A DNA stretch of 64,000 nucleotides from Antedon mediterranea (taxonomy: Eukaryota; Echinodermata; Crinoidea; Comatulida; Antedonidae), in NCBI RefSeq assembly GCF_964355755.1, contig NC_092675.1:13097312-13161311 (forward strand), read 5' to 3'. The position numbers and the translations under genes are program-made. The number at the start of each line of letters is the position of its first letter. The first letter of the stretch is position 1. Below the pieces are notes generated by a model. That model worked only from the letters and a program-made list of their open reading frames with translations, ran no database searches and was not told where the DNA came from. Positions 33,347 through 46,891 of the stretch are shown piece by piece.

Positions 33347-36300
33347 GTTTTAGACCATTTTGTGATTTTGAACAAACTTGTTAACATAAAAACACCAAAG
33401 TGCTTAGAATAGCTTCAAATCGTATTTGGAGACGTTTTAGACCATTTTGAGATTTTCGAAAAAACTTGGTTACACAAAAACATCAAAGTGCTTAAAATCA
33501 CATTATAAACCGTTTTAGACCATTTTGAGCATTTCGATAACACTTTTCACACAAAAACATCAAAGAGCACAAAATAGCTTAATATCGTATTTAAAAACGT
33601 TTTAGACCATTTTGAGCATTTCGACAAAACTTTTTCACACAAAACACCAAAGTGCTTAGAATAGCTTCAAATCGCATTTGGAGACGTTTTAGACCAATTT
33701 GTGCATTTCGATGAAACTTGATTACACAAAAACATCAAAGTGCTTAAAATCACATTATAAAACGTTTTAGACCATTTTGAGCATTTCGATAACACTTTTC
33801 ACACAAAAACATCAAAGAGCACAAAATAGCTTAATATCGTATTTAAAAACGTTTTAGACCATTTTGAGCATTTAGACAAAACTTTTTCACACAAAACACC
33901 AAAGTGCTTAGAATAGCTTCAAATCGCATTTGGAGACGTTTTAGACCATTTTGTGCATTTCGATGAAACTTGGTTACACAAAAACATCAAAGTGCTTAAA
34001 ATCACATTATAAATCGTTTTAGACCATTTTGAGCATTTCGACAAAACTTTTTCACACAAAATACCAAAGTGCTTAGAATAGCTTCAAATCGCATTTGGAG
34101 ACGTTTTAGACCATTTTGTGATTTTCGAAAAAACTTTTTAACATAAAAACACCAAAGTGCTTAGAATAGCTTCAAATCACATTTGGAGACATTTTAGACC
34201 ATTTTGTGATTTTCGATAAAACTTGTTAACATAAAAACACGAAGTGCTTAGAATAGCTTCAAATCGCATTTGGAAACGTTTTAGACCATTTTGTGATTTT
34301 CGAAAAAAATTGTTAACATAAAAACACCAAAGTGCTTAGAATCACATTATAAACCGTTTTAGACCATTTTGAGCATTTCGATAACAATTTTCACACAAAA
34401 ACATCAAAGAGCACAAAATAGCTTAATATCGTATTTAAAAATGTTTTAGACCATTTTGAGCATTTAGATAAAACTTTTTCACACAAAACACCAAAGTGCT
34501 TAGAATAGCTTCAAATCGCATTTGGAGACGTTTTAGACCATTTTGTGATTTTTGAAAAAACTTGTTAACATAAAAACACCAAAGTGCTTAGAATAGCTTC
34601 AAATCACATTTGGAGACGTTTTAGACCATTTTGTGATTTTCGAAAAAACTTGTTAACATAAAAACACGAAAGTGCTTAGAATAGCTTCAAATCGCATTTG
34701 GAAACGTTTTAGACCATTTTGTGATTTTCGAAAAAACTTGTTAACATAAAAACACGAAAGTGCTTAGAATAGCTTCAAATCGCATTTGGAAACGTTTTAG
34801 ACCATTTTGTGATTTTCGAAAAAACTTGTTAACATAAAAACACGAAAGTGCTTAGAATAGCTTCAAATCGCATTTGGAAACGTTTTAGACCATTTTGTGA
34901 TTTTCGACAAAAAATTGTTAACATAAAAACACCAAAGTGTTTAGAATAGCTTCAAATCGCATTTGGAGACGTTTTAGACCAATTTGTGATTTTCGAAAAA
35001 ACTTATCAACATAAAAACACCAAAGGGTTTAGAATAGCTTCAAATCGCATTTGGAGACGTTTTAGACCATTTTGTGATTTTGAAAAAACTTGTTAACATA
35101 AAAACACCAAAGTGCTTAGAATAGCTTCAAATCGCATTTGGAGACGTTTTAGACCATTTTGTGATTTTCGAAAAAACTTGTTAACATAAAAACACCAAAG
35201 TGCTTAGAATAGCTTCAAATCGTATTTGGAGACGTTTTAGACCATTTTGAGATTTTCGAAAAAACTTGGTTACACAAAAACATCAAAGTGCTTAAAATCA
35301 CATTATAAACCGTTTTAGACCATTTTGAGCATTTCGGTAACACTTTTCACACAAAAACATCAAAGAGCACAAAATAGCTTAATATCGTATTTAAAAACGT
35401 TTTAGACCATTTTGAGCCTTTAGACAAAACTTTTTCACACAAAACACCAAAGTGCTTAGAATAGCTTCAAATCGCATTTGGAGACGTTTTAGACCATTTT
35501 GTGCATTTCGATGAAACTTGGTTACACAAAAACATCAAAGTGCTTAAAATCACATTATAAATCGTTTTAGACCATTTTGAGCATTTCGACAAAACTTTTT
35601 CACACAAAATACCAAAGTGCTTAGAATAGCTTCAAATCGCATTTGGAGACGTTTTAGACCATTTTGTGATTTTCGAAAAAACTTTTTAACATAAAAACAC
35701 CAAAGTGCTTAGAATAGCTTCAAATCACATTTGGAGACGTTTTAGACCATAAGTGCTTAGAATCACATTATAAACCGTTTTAGACCATTTTGAGCATTTC
35801 GATAACAATTTTCACACAAAAACATCAAAGAGCACAAAATAGCTTAATATCGTATTTAAAAATGTTTTAGACCATTTTGAGCATTTAGATAAAACTTTTT
35901 CACACAAAACACCAAAGTGCTTAGAATAGCTTCAAATCGCATTTGGAGACGTTTTAGACCATTTTGTGATTTTTGAAAAAACTTGTTAACATAAAAACAC
36001 CAAAGTGCTTAGAATAGCTTCAAATCACATTTGGAGACGTTTTAGACCATTTTGTGATTTTCGAAAAAACTTGTTAACATAAAAACACGAAAGTGCTTAG
36101 AATAGCTTCAAATCGCATTTGGAAACGTTTTAGACCATTTAGTGATTTTCGAAAAAACTTGTTAACATAAAAACACGAAAGTGCTTAGAATAGCTTCAAA
36201 TCGCATTTGGAAACGTTTTAGACCATTTTGTGATTTTCGAAAAAAATTGTTAACATAAAAACACCAAAGTGTTTAGAATAGCTTCAAATCGCATTTGGAG

Positions 36301-36566
36301 ACGTTTTAGACCAATTTGTGATTTTCGAAAAAACTTATCAACATAAAAACACCAAAGGGTTTAGAATAGCTTCAAATTGCATTTGGAGACGTTTTAGACC
36401 ATTTTGTGATTTTCGAAAAAACTTGTTAACATAAAAACACGAAAGTGCTTAGAATAGCTTCAAATCGCATTTGGAAACGTTTTAGACCATTTTGTGATTT
36501 TCGAAAAAACTTGTTAACATAAAAACATGAAAGTGCTTAGAATAGCTTCAAATCGTATTTGGAGAC
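33347..36566. repeat. Block R, copy 1 (3220 bp)
   Basis: One of four copies of a block that starts at the GAACAAACTTG A monomer and ends with the ACATGAAAG A monomer. It holds E'-F, the 87-bp ACACGAAGTGC A monomer, B2-C2-D2, the triple ACACG run and one truncated monomer. It shares ATTATAAAACG in its second 78-bp monomer with copy 3 only. Confidence 0.9.
35739..35776. repeat. Truncated 38-bp monomer 9
   Basis: Same joint, 5107 bp after the previous one; block R copy 1. Confidence 0.92.
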
Positions 36567-39500
36567 GTTTTAGACCATTTTGTGATTTTCGAAAAAAACT
36601 GTTAACATAAAAACACCAAAGTGCTTAGAATAGCTTCAAATCGCATTTGGAGATGTTTTAGAACATTTTGTGTTCTTCGAAAAAACCTGTTAACATAAAA
36701 ACACCAAAGTGCTTAGAATAGCTTCAAATCGCATTTGGAGACGTTTTAGACCATTTTGTGATTTTTGAAAAAACTTGTTAACATAAAAACACCAAAGTGC
36801 TTAGAATAGCTTCAAATCACATTTGGAGACGTTTTAGACCATTTTGTGATTTTCGAAAAAACTTGTTAACATAAAAACACGAAAGTGGTTAGAATAGCTT
36901 CAAATCGCATTTGGAAACGTTTTAGACCATTTTGTGATTTTCGAAAAAGATTGTTAACATAAAAACACTAAAGTGCTTAGAATCACAATATAAACCGTTT
37001 TAGACCATTTTGAGCATTTCGATAACAATTTTCACACAAAAACATCAAAGAGCACAAAATAGCTTAATATCGTATTTAAAAATGTTTTAGACCATTTTGA
37101 GCATTTAGATAAAACTTTTTCACACAAAACACCAAAGTGCTTAGAATAGCTTCAAATCGCATTTGGAGACGGTTTAGACCATTTTGTGATTTTGAAAAAA
37201 CTTGTTAACATAAAAACACCAAAGTGCTTAGAATAGCTTCAAATCGCATTTGGAGACGTTTTAGACCATTTTGTGATTTTCGAAAGAACTTGTTAACATA
37301 AAAACACCAAAGTGCTTAGAATAGCTTCAAATCGTATTTGGAGACGTTTTAGACCATTTTGAGATTTTCGAAAAAACTTGGTTACACAAAAACATCAAAG
37401 TGCTTAAAATCACATTATAAACCGTTTTAGACCATTTTGAACATTTCGATAACACTTTTCACACAAAAACATCAAAGAGCACAAAATAGCTTAATATCGT
37501 ATTTAAAAACGTTTTAGACCATTTTGAGCATTTCGACAAAACTTTTTCACACAAAACACCAAAGTGCTTAGAATAGCTTCAAATCGCATTTGGAGACGTT
37601 TTAGACCAATTTGTGCATTTCGATGAAACTTGATTACACAAAAACATCAACGTGCTTAAAATCACATTATAAACCGTTTTAGACCATTTTGAGCATTTCG
37701 ATAACACTTTTCACACAAAAACATCAAAGAGCACAAAATAGCTTAATATCGTATTTAAAAACGTTTTAGACCATTTTTTGAGCATTTAGACAAAACTTTT
37801 TCACACAAAACACCAAAGTGCTTAGAATAGCTTCAAATCGCATTTGGAGACGTTTTAGACCATTTTGTGATTTTCGAAAAAACTTATCAACATAAAAACA
37901 CCAAAGGGTTTAGAATAGCTTCAAATCGCATTTGGAGACGTTTTAGACCATTTTGTGATTTTTGAAAAAACTTGTTAACATAAAAACACCAAAGTGCTTA
38001 GAATAGCTTCAAATCACATTTGGAGACGTTTTAGACCATTTTGTGATTTTCGAAAAAACTTGTTAACATAAAAACACGAAAGTGCTTAGAATAGCTTCAA
38101 ATCGCATTTGGAAACGTTTTAGACCATTTTGTGATTTTCGAAAAAGATTGTTAACATAAAAACACCAAAGTGCTTAGAATCACAATATAAACCGTTTTAG
38201 ACCATTTTGAGCATTTCGATAACAATTTTCACACAAAAACATCAAAGAGCACAAAATAGCTTAATATCGTATTTAAAAATGTTTTAGACCATTTTGAGCA
38301 TTTAGATAAAATTTTTCACACAAAACACCAAAGTGCTTAGAATAGCTTCAAATCGCATTTGGAGACGGTTTAGACCATTTTGTGATTTTGAAAAAACTTG
38401 TTAACATAAAAACACCAAAGTGCTTAGAATAGCTTCAAATCGCATTTGGAGACGTTTTAGACCATTTTGTGATTTTTGAAAAAACTTGTTAACATAAAAA
38501 CACCAAAGTGCTTAGAATAGCTTCAAATCGTATTTGGAGACGTTTTAGACCATTTTGAGATTTTCGAAAAAACTTGGTTACACAAAAACATCAAAGTGCT
38601 TAAAATCACATTATAAACCGTTTTAGACCATTTTGAACATTTCGATAACACTTTTCACACAAAAACATCAAAGAGCACAAAATAGCTTAATATCGTATTT
38701 AAAAACGTTTTAGACCATTTTGAGCATTTCGACAAAACTTTTTCACACAAAACACCAAAGTGCTTAGAATAGCTTCAAATCGCATTTGGAGACGTTTTAG
38801 ACCAATTTGTGCATTTCGATGAAACTTGATTACACAAAAACATCAACGTGCTTAAAATCACATTATAAACCGTTTTAGACCATTTTGAGCATTTCGATAA
38901 CACTTTTCACACAAAAACATCAAAGAGCACAAAATAGCTTAATATCGTATTTAAAAACGTTTTAGACCATTTTGAGCATTTAGACAAAACTTTTTCACAG
39001 AAAACACCAAAGTGCTTAGAATAGCTTCAAATCGCATTTGGAGACGTTTTAGACCATTTTGTGCATTTCGATGAAACTTGGTTACACAAAAACATCAAAG
39101 TGCTTAAAATCACATTATAAATCGTTTTAGACCATTTTGAGCATTTCGACAAAACTTTTTCACACAAAATACCAAAGGGCTTAGAATAGCTTCAAATCGC
39201 ATTTGGAGACGTTTTAGACCATTTTGTGATTTTCGAAAAAACTTTTTAACATAAAAAGACCAAAGTGCTTAGAATAGCTTCAAATCACATTTGGAGACGT
39301 TTTAGACCATTTTGTGATTTTCGAAAAAACTTGTTAACATAAAAACACGAAAGTGCTTAGAATAGCTTCAAATCGCATTTGGAAACGTTTTAGACCATTT
39401 TGTGATTTTCGAAAAAAATTGTTAACATAAAAACACCAAAGTGCTTAGAATCACATTATAAACCGTTTTATACCATTTTGAGCATTTCGATAACAATTTT

Positions 39501-40746
39501 CACACAAAAACATCAAAGAGCACAAAATAGCTTAATATCGTATTTAAAAATGTTTTAGACCATTTTGAGCATTTAGATAAAACTTTTTCACACAAAACAC
39601 CAAAGTGCTTAGAATAGCTTCAAATCGCATTTTGAGACGTTTTAGACCATTTTGTGATTTTTGAAAAAACTTGTTAACATAAAAACACCAAAGTGCTTAG
39701 AATAGCTTCAAATCACATTTGGAGACGTTTTAGACCATTTTGTGATTTTCGAAAAAACTTATCAACATAAAAACACCAAAGGGTTTAGAATAGCTTCAAA
39801 TCGCATTTGGAGACGTTTTAGACCATTTTGTGATTTTGAAAAAACTTGTTAACATAAAAACACCAAAGTGCTTAGAATAGCTTCAAATCGCATTTGGAGA
39901 CGTTTTAGACTATTTTGTGATTTTCGAAAAAACTTGTTAACATAAAAACACCAAAGTGCTTAGAATAGCTTCAAATCGTATTTGGAGACGTTTTAGACCA
40001 TTTTGAGATTTTCGAAAAAACTTGGTTACACAAAAACATCAAAGTGCTTAAAATCACATTATAAACCGTTTTAGACCATTTTGAGAATTTCGATAACACT
40101 TTTCACACAAAAACATCAAAGAGCACAAAATAGCTTAATATCGTATTTAAAAACGTTTTAGACCATTTTGAGCATTTCGACAAAACTTTTTCACACAAAA
40201 CACCAAAGTGCTTAGAATAGCTTCAAATCGCATTTGGAGACGTTTTAGACCAATTTGTGCATTTCGATGAAACTTGATTACACAAAAACATCAAAGTGCT
40301 TAAAATCACATTATAAACCGTTTTAGACCATTTTGAGCATTTCGATAACACTTTTCACACAAAAACATCAAAGAGCACAAAATAGCTTAATATCGTATTT
40401 AAAAACGTTTTAGACCATTTTGAGCATTTAGACAAAACTTTTTCACACAAAACACCAAAGTGCTTAGAATAGCTTCAAATCGCATTTGGAGACGTTTTAG
40501 ACCATTTTGTGCATTTCGATGAAACTTGGTTACACAAAAACATCAAAGTGCTTAAAATCACATTATAAATCGTTTTAGACCATTTTGAGCATTTCGACAA
40601 AACTTTTTCACACAAAATACCAAAGTGCTTAGAATAGCTTCAAATCGCATTTTGAGACGTTTTAGACCATTTTGTGATTTTCGAAAAAACTTTTTAACAT
40701 AAAAACACCAAAGTGCTTAGAATAGCTTCAAATCACATTTGGAGAC

Positions 40747-40784
40747 ATTTTAGACCAAAAGTGCTTAGAATCACATTATAAACC
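40747..40784. repeat. Truncated 38-bp monomer 10, T-to-A version
   Basis: ATTTTAGACCAAAAGTGC: one base changed from ATAAGTGC; shared only with 59099. Confidence 0.9.
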
Positions 40785-41046
40785 GTTTTAGACCATTTTG
40801 AGCATTTCGATAACAATTTTCACACAAAAACATCAAAGAGCACAAAATAGCTTAATATCGTATTTAAAAATGTTTTAGACCATTTTGAGCATTTAGATAA
40901 AACTTTTTCACACAAAACACCAAAGTGCTTAGAATAGCTTCAAATCGCATTTGGAGACGTTTTAGACCAATTTGTGATTTTTGAAAAAACTTGTTAACAT
41001 AAAAACACCAAAGTGCTTAGAATAGCTTCAAATCACATTTGGAGAC

Positions 41047-44000
41047 GTTTTAGACCATTTTGTGATTTTGAACAAACTTGTTAACATAAAAACACCAAAG
41101 TGCTTAGAATAGCTTCAAATCGTATTTGGAGACGTTTTAGACCATTTTGAGATTTTCGAAAAAACTTGGTTACACAAAAACATCAAAGTGCTTAAAATCA
41201 CATTATAAACCGTTTTAGACCATTTTGAGCATTTCGATAACACTTTTCACACAAAAACATCAAAGAGCACAAAATAGCTTAATATCGTATTTAAAAACGT
41301 TTTAGACCATTTTGAGCATTTCGACAAAACTTTTTCACACAAAACACCAAAGTGCTTAGAATAGCTTCAAATCGCATTTGGAGACGTTTTAGACCAATTT
41401 GTGCATTTCGATGAAACTTGATTACACAAAAACATCAAAGTGCTTAAAATCACATTATAAACCGTTTTAGACCATTTTGAGCATTTCGATAACACTTTTC
41501 ACACAAAAACATCAAAGAGCACAAAATAGCTTAATATCGTATTTAAAAACGTTTTAGACCATTTTGAGCATTTAGACAAAACTTTTTCACACAAAACACC
41601 AAAGTGCTTAGAATAGCTTCAAATCGCATTTGGAGACGTTTTAGACCATTTTGTGATTTTCGAAAAAACTTTTTAACATAAAAACACCAAAGTGCTTAGA
41701 ATAGCTTCAAATCACATTTGGAGACATTTTAGACCATTTTGTGATTTTCGAAAAAACTTGTTAACATAAAAACACGAAGTGCTTAGAATAGCTTCAAATC
41801 GCATTTGGAAACGTTTTAGACCATTTTGTGATTTTCGAAAAAAATTGTTAACATAAAAACACCAAAGTGCTTAGAATCACATTATAAACCGTTTTAGACC
41901 ATTTTGAGCATTTCGATAACAATTTTCACACAAAAACATCAAAGAGCACAAAATAGCTTAATATCGTATTTAAAAATGTTTTAGACCATTTTGAGCATTT
42001 AGATAAAACTTTTTCACACAAAACACCAAAGTGCTTAGAATAGCTTCAAATCGCATTTGGAGACGTTTTAGACCATCTTGTGATTTTTGAAAAAACTTGT
42101 TAACATAAAAACACCAAAGTGCTTAGAATAGCTTCAAATCACATTTGGAGACGTTTTAGACCATTTTGTGATTTTCGAAAAAACTTGTTAACATAAAAAC
42201 ACGAAAGTGCTTAGAATAGCTTCAAATCGCTTTTGGAAACGTTTTAGACCATTTTGTGATTTTCGAAAAAACTTGTTAACATAAAAACACGAAAGTGCTT
42301 AGAATAGCTTCAAATCGCATTTGGAAACGTTTTAGACCATTTTGTGATTTTCGAAAAAACTTGTTAACATAAAAACACGAAAGTGCTTAGAATAGCTTCA
42401 AATCGCATTTGGAAACGTTTTAGACCATTTTGTGATTTTCGAAAAAAAATTGTTAACATAAAAACACCAAAGTGTTTAGAATAGCTTCAAATCGCATTTG
42501 GAGACGTTTTAGACAAATTTGTGATTTTCGAAAAAACTTATCAACATAAAAACACCAAAGGGTTTAGAATAGCTTCAAATCGCATTTGGAGACGTTTTAG
42601 ACCATTTTGTGATTTTGAAAAAACTTGTTAACATAAAAACACCAAAGTGCTTAGAATAGCTTCAAATCGCATTTGGAGACGTTTTAGACCATTTTGTGAT
42701 TTTCGAAAAAACTTGTTAACATAAAAACACCAAAGTGCTTAGAATAGCTTCAAATCGTATTTGGAGACGTTTTAGACCATTTTGAGATTTTCGAAAAAAC
42801 TTGGTTACACAAAAACATCAAAGTGCTTAAAATCACATTATAAACCGTTTTAGACCATTTTGAGCATTTCGGTAACACTTTTCACACAAAAACATCAAAG
42901 AGCACAAAATAGCTTAATATCGTATTTAAAAACGTTTTAGACCATTTTGAGCCTTTAGACAAAACTTTTTCACACAAAACACCAAAGTGCTTAGAATAGC
43001 TTCAAATCGCATTTGGAGACGTTTTAGACCATTTTGTGCATTTCGATGAAACTTGGTTACACAAAAACATCAAAGTGCTTAAAATCACATTATAAATCGT
43101 TTTAGACCATTTTGAGCATTTCGACAAAACTTTTTCACACAAAATACCAAAGTGCTTAGAATAGCTTCAAATCGCATTTGGAGACGTTTTAGACCATTTT
43201 GTGATTTTCGAAAAAACTTTTTAACATAAAAACACCAAAGTGCTTAGAATAGCTTCAAATCACATTTGGAGACGTTTTAGACCATAAGTGCTTAGAATCA
43301 CATTATAAACCGTTTTAGACCATTTTGAGCATTTCGATAACAATTTTCACACAAAAACATCAAAGAGCACAAAATAGCTTAATATCGTATTTAAAAATGT
43401 TTTAGACCATTTTGAGCATTTAGATAAAACTTTTTCACACAAAACACCAAAGTGCTTAGAATAGCTTCAAATCGCATTTGGAGACGTTTTAGACCATTTT
43501 GTGATTTTTGAAAAAACTTGTTAACATAAAAACACCAAAGTGCTTAGAATAGCTTCAAATCACATTTGGAGACGTTTTAGACCATTTTGTGATTTTCGAA
43601 AAAACTTGTTAACATAAAAACACGAAAGTGCTTAGAATAGCTTCAAATCGCATTTGGAAACGTTTTAGACCATTTAGTGATTTTCGAAAAAACTTGTTAA
43701 CATAAAAACACGAAAGTGCTTAGAATAGCTTCAAATCGCATTTGGAAACGTTTTAGACCATTTTGTGATTTTCGAAAAAAATTGTTAACATAAAAACACC
43801 AAAGTGTTTAGAATAGCTTCAAATCGCATTTGGAGACGTTTTAGACCAATTTGTGATTTTCGAAAAAACTTATCAACATAAAAACACCAAAGGGTTTAGA
43901 ATAGCTTCAAATCGCATTTGGAGACGTTTTAGACCATTTTGTGATTTTCGAAAAAACTTGTTAACATAAAAACACGAAAGTGCTTAGAATAGCTTCAAAT

Positions 44001-44101
44001 CGCATTTGGAAACGTTTTAGACCATTTTGTGATTTTCGAAAAAACTTGTTAACATAAAAACATGAAAGTGCTTAGAATAGCTTCAAATCGTATTTGGAGA
44101 C
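41047..44101. repeat. Block R, copy 2 (3055 bp)
   Basis: Same order as 33347-36566 at offset 7700, then 7535. The 165-bp E'-F pair is missing at 41638. Otherwise monomer for monomer the same. Confidence 0.9.
43274..43311. repeat. Truncated 38-bp monomer 11
   Basis: Same joint, block R copy 2. Confidence 0.92.
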
Positions 44102-46811
44102 GTTTTAGACCATTTTGAGATTTTCGAAAAAACTTGGTTACACAAAAACATCAAAGTGCTTAAAATCACATTATAAACCGTTTTAGACCATTTTGAACAT
44201 TTCGATAACACTTTTCACACAAAAACATCAAAGAGCACAAAATAGCTTAATATCGTATTTAAAAACGTTTTAGACCATTTTGAGCATTTCGACAAAACTT
44301 TTTCACACAAAACACCAAAGTGCTTAGAATAGCTTCAAATCGCATTTGGAGAAGTTTTAGACCAATTTGTGCATTTCGATGAAACTTGATTACACAAAAA
44401 CATCAACGTGCTTAAAATCACATTATAAACCGTTTTAGACCATTTTGAGCATTTCGATAACACTTTTCACACAAAAACATCAAAGAGCACAAAATAGCTT
44501 AATATCGTATTTAAAAACGTTTTAGACCATTTTGAGCATTTAGACAAAACTTTTTCACACAAAACACCAAAGTGCTTAGAATAGCTTCAAATCGCATTTG
44601 GAGACGTTTTAGACCATTTTGTGCATTTCGATGAAGCTTGGTTACACAAAAACATCAAAGTGCTTAAAATCACATTATAAATCGTTTTAGACCATTTTGA
44701 GCATTTCGACAAAACTTTTTCACACAAAATACCAAAGGGCTTAGAATAGCTTCAAATCGCATTTGGAGACGTTTTAGACCATTTTGTGATTTTCGAAAAA
44801 ACTTTTTAACATAAAAACACCAAAGTGCTTAGAATAGCTTCAAATCACATTTGGAGACGTTTTAGACCATTTTGTGATTTTCGAAAAAACTTGTTAACAT
44901 AAAAACACGAAAGTGCTTAGAATAGCTTCAAATCGCATTTGGAAACGTTTTAGACCATTTTGTGATTTTCGAAAAAAATTGTTAACATAAAAACACCAAA
45001 GTGCTTAGAATCACATTATAAACCGTTTTAGACCATTTTGAGCATTTCGATAACAATTTTCACACAAAAACATCAAAGAGCACAAAATAGCTTAATATCG
45101 TATTTAAAAATGTTTTAGACCATTTTGAGCATTTAGATAAAACTTTTTCACACAAAACACCAAAGTGCTTAGAATAGCTTCAAATCGCATTTGGAGACGT
45201 TTTAGACCATTTTGTGATTTTTGAAAAAACTTGTTAACATAAAAACACCAAAGTGTTAGAATAGCTTCAAATCACATTTGGAGACGTTTTAGACTATTTT
45301 GTGATTTTCGAAAAAACTTGTTAACATAAAAACACCAAAGTGCTTAGAATAGCTTCAAATCGTATTTGGAGACGTTTTAGACCATTTTGAGATTTTCGAA
45401 AAAACTTGGTTACACAAAAACATCAAAGTGCTTAAAATCACATTATAAACCGTTTTAGACCATTTTGAGAATTTCGATAACACTTTTCACACAAAAACAT
45501 CAAAGAGCACAAAATAGCTTAATATCGTATTTAAAAACGTTTTAGACCATTTTGAGCATTTCGACAAAACTTTTTCACACAAAACACCAAAGTGCTTAGA
45601 ATAGCTTCAAATCGCATTTGGAGACGTTTTAGACCAATTTGTGCATTTCGATGAAACTTGATTACACAAAAACATCAACGTGCTTAAAATCACATTATAA
45701 ACCGTTTTAGACCATTTTGAGCATTTCGATAACACTTTTCACACAAAAACATCAAAGAGCACAAAATAGCTTAATATCGTATTTAAAAACGTTTTAGACC
45801 ATTTTGAGCATTTAGACAAAACTTTTTCACACAAAACACCAAAGTGCTTAGAATAGCTTCAAATCGCATTTGGAGACGTTTTAGACCATTTTGTGCATTT
45901 CGATGAAACTTGGTTACACAAAAACATCAAAGTGCTTAAAATCACATTATAAATCGTTTTAGACCATTTTGAGCATTTCGACAAAACTTTTTCACACAAA
46001 ATACCAAAGGGCTTAGAATAGCTTCAAATCGCATTTGGAGACGTTTTAGACCATTTTGTGATTTTCGAAAAAACTTTTTTAACATAAAAAGACCAAAGTG
46101 CTTAGAATAGCTTCAAATCACATTTGGAGACGTTTTAGACCATTTTGTGATTTTCGAAAAAACTTGTTAACATAAAAACACGAAAGTGCTTAGAATAGCT
46201 TCAAATCGCATTTGGAAACGTTTTAGACCATTTTGTGATTTTCGAAAAAAATTGTTAACATAAAAACACCAAAGTGCTTAGAATCACATTATAAACCGTT
46301 TTAGACCATTTTGAGCATTTCGATAACAATTTTCACACAAAAACATCAAAGAGCACAAAATAGCTTAATATCGTATTTAAAAATGTTTTAGACCATTTTG
46401 AGCATTTAGATAAAACTTTTTCACACAAAACACCAAAGTGCTTAGAATAGCTTCAAATCGCATTTGGAGACGGTTTAGACCATTTTGTGATTTTGAAAAA
46501 ACTTGTTAACATAAAAACACCAAAGTGCTTAGAATAGCTTCAAATCGCATTTGGAGACGTTTTAGACCATTTTGTGATTTTCGAAAGAACTTGTTAACAT
46601 AAAAACACCAAAGTGCTTAGAATAGCTTCAAATCGTATTTGGAGACGTTTTAGACCCTTTTGAGATTTTCGAAAAAACTTGGTTACACAAAAACATCAAA
46701 GTGCTTAAAATCACATTATAAACCGTTTTAGACCATTTTGAACATTTCGATAACACTTTTCACACAAAAACATCAAAGAGCACAAAATAGCTTAATATCG
46801 TATTTAAAAAC

Positions 46812-46891
46812 GTTTTAGACCATTTTCAGCATTTCGACAAAACTTTTTCACACCAAAGTGCTTAGAATAGCTTCAAATCGCATTTGGAGAC
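46812..46891. repeat. D monomer with 7-bp deletion (80 bp)
   Basis: TTTTTCACACAAAACACC is shortened to TTTTTCACACC, and the front reads CATTTTCAGCATTTCG. The loss lies between two CACA copies. Seen once. Confidence 0.87.

Larger units (their letters stand above)
33347..38453. repeat. 5-kb tandem duplication, unit 2 (5107 bp)
   Basis: It follows unit 1 head to tail. It opens with an A monomer reading TTTTGAACAAACTTG. At 34.19-34.33 kb it keeps the undeleted arrangement (A with ACACGAAGTGC, then full B2) where unit 1 has the 38-bp truncated monomer. Constant 5107 offsets: truncated monomers 30632/35739 and TTTTTT D monomer 32663/37770. Confidence 0.9.
37676..44101. repeat. 6.4-kb block S, first copy
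   Basis: It matches 56028-62618 at offset 18352, then 18517 after 41638, where this copy lacks an E'-F pair (165 bp). Reading by eye I noted only about fifteen base differences, for example CACAGAAAACACC (about 39000), TTTTATACC (39469), CATCTTGTG (about 42077), ATCGCTTTTGG (about 42230) and GACAAATTTG (42514). It contains block R copy 2. Confidence 0.9.
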
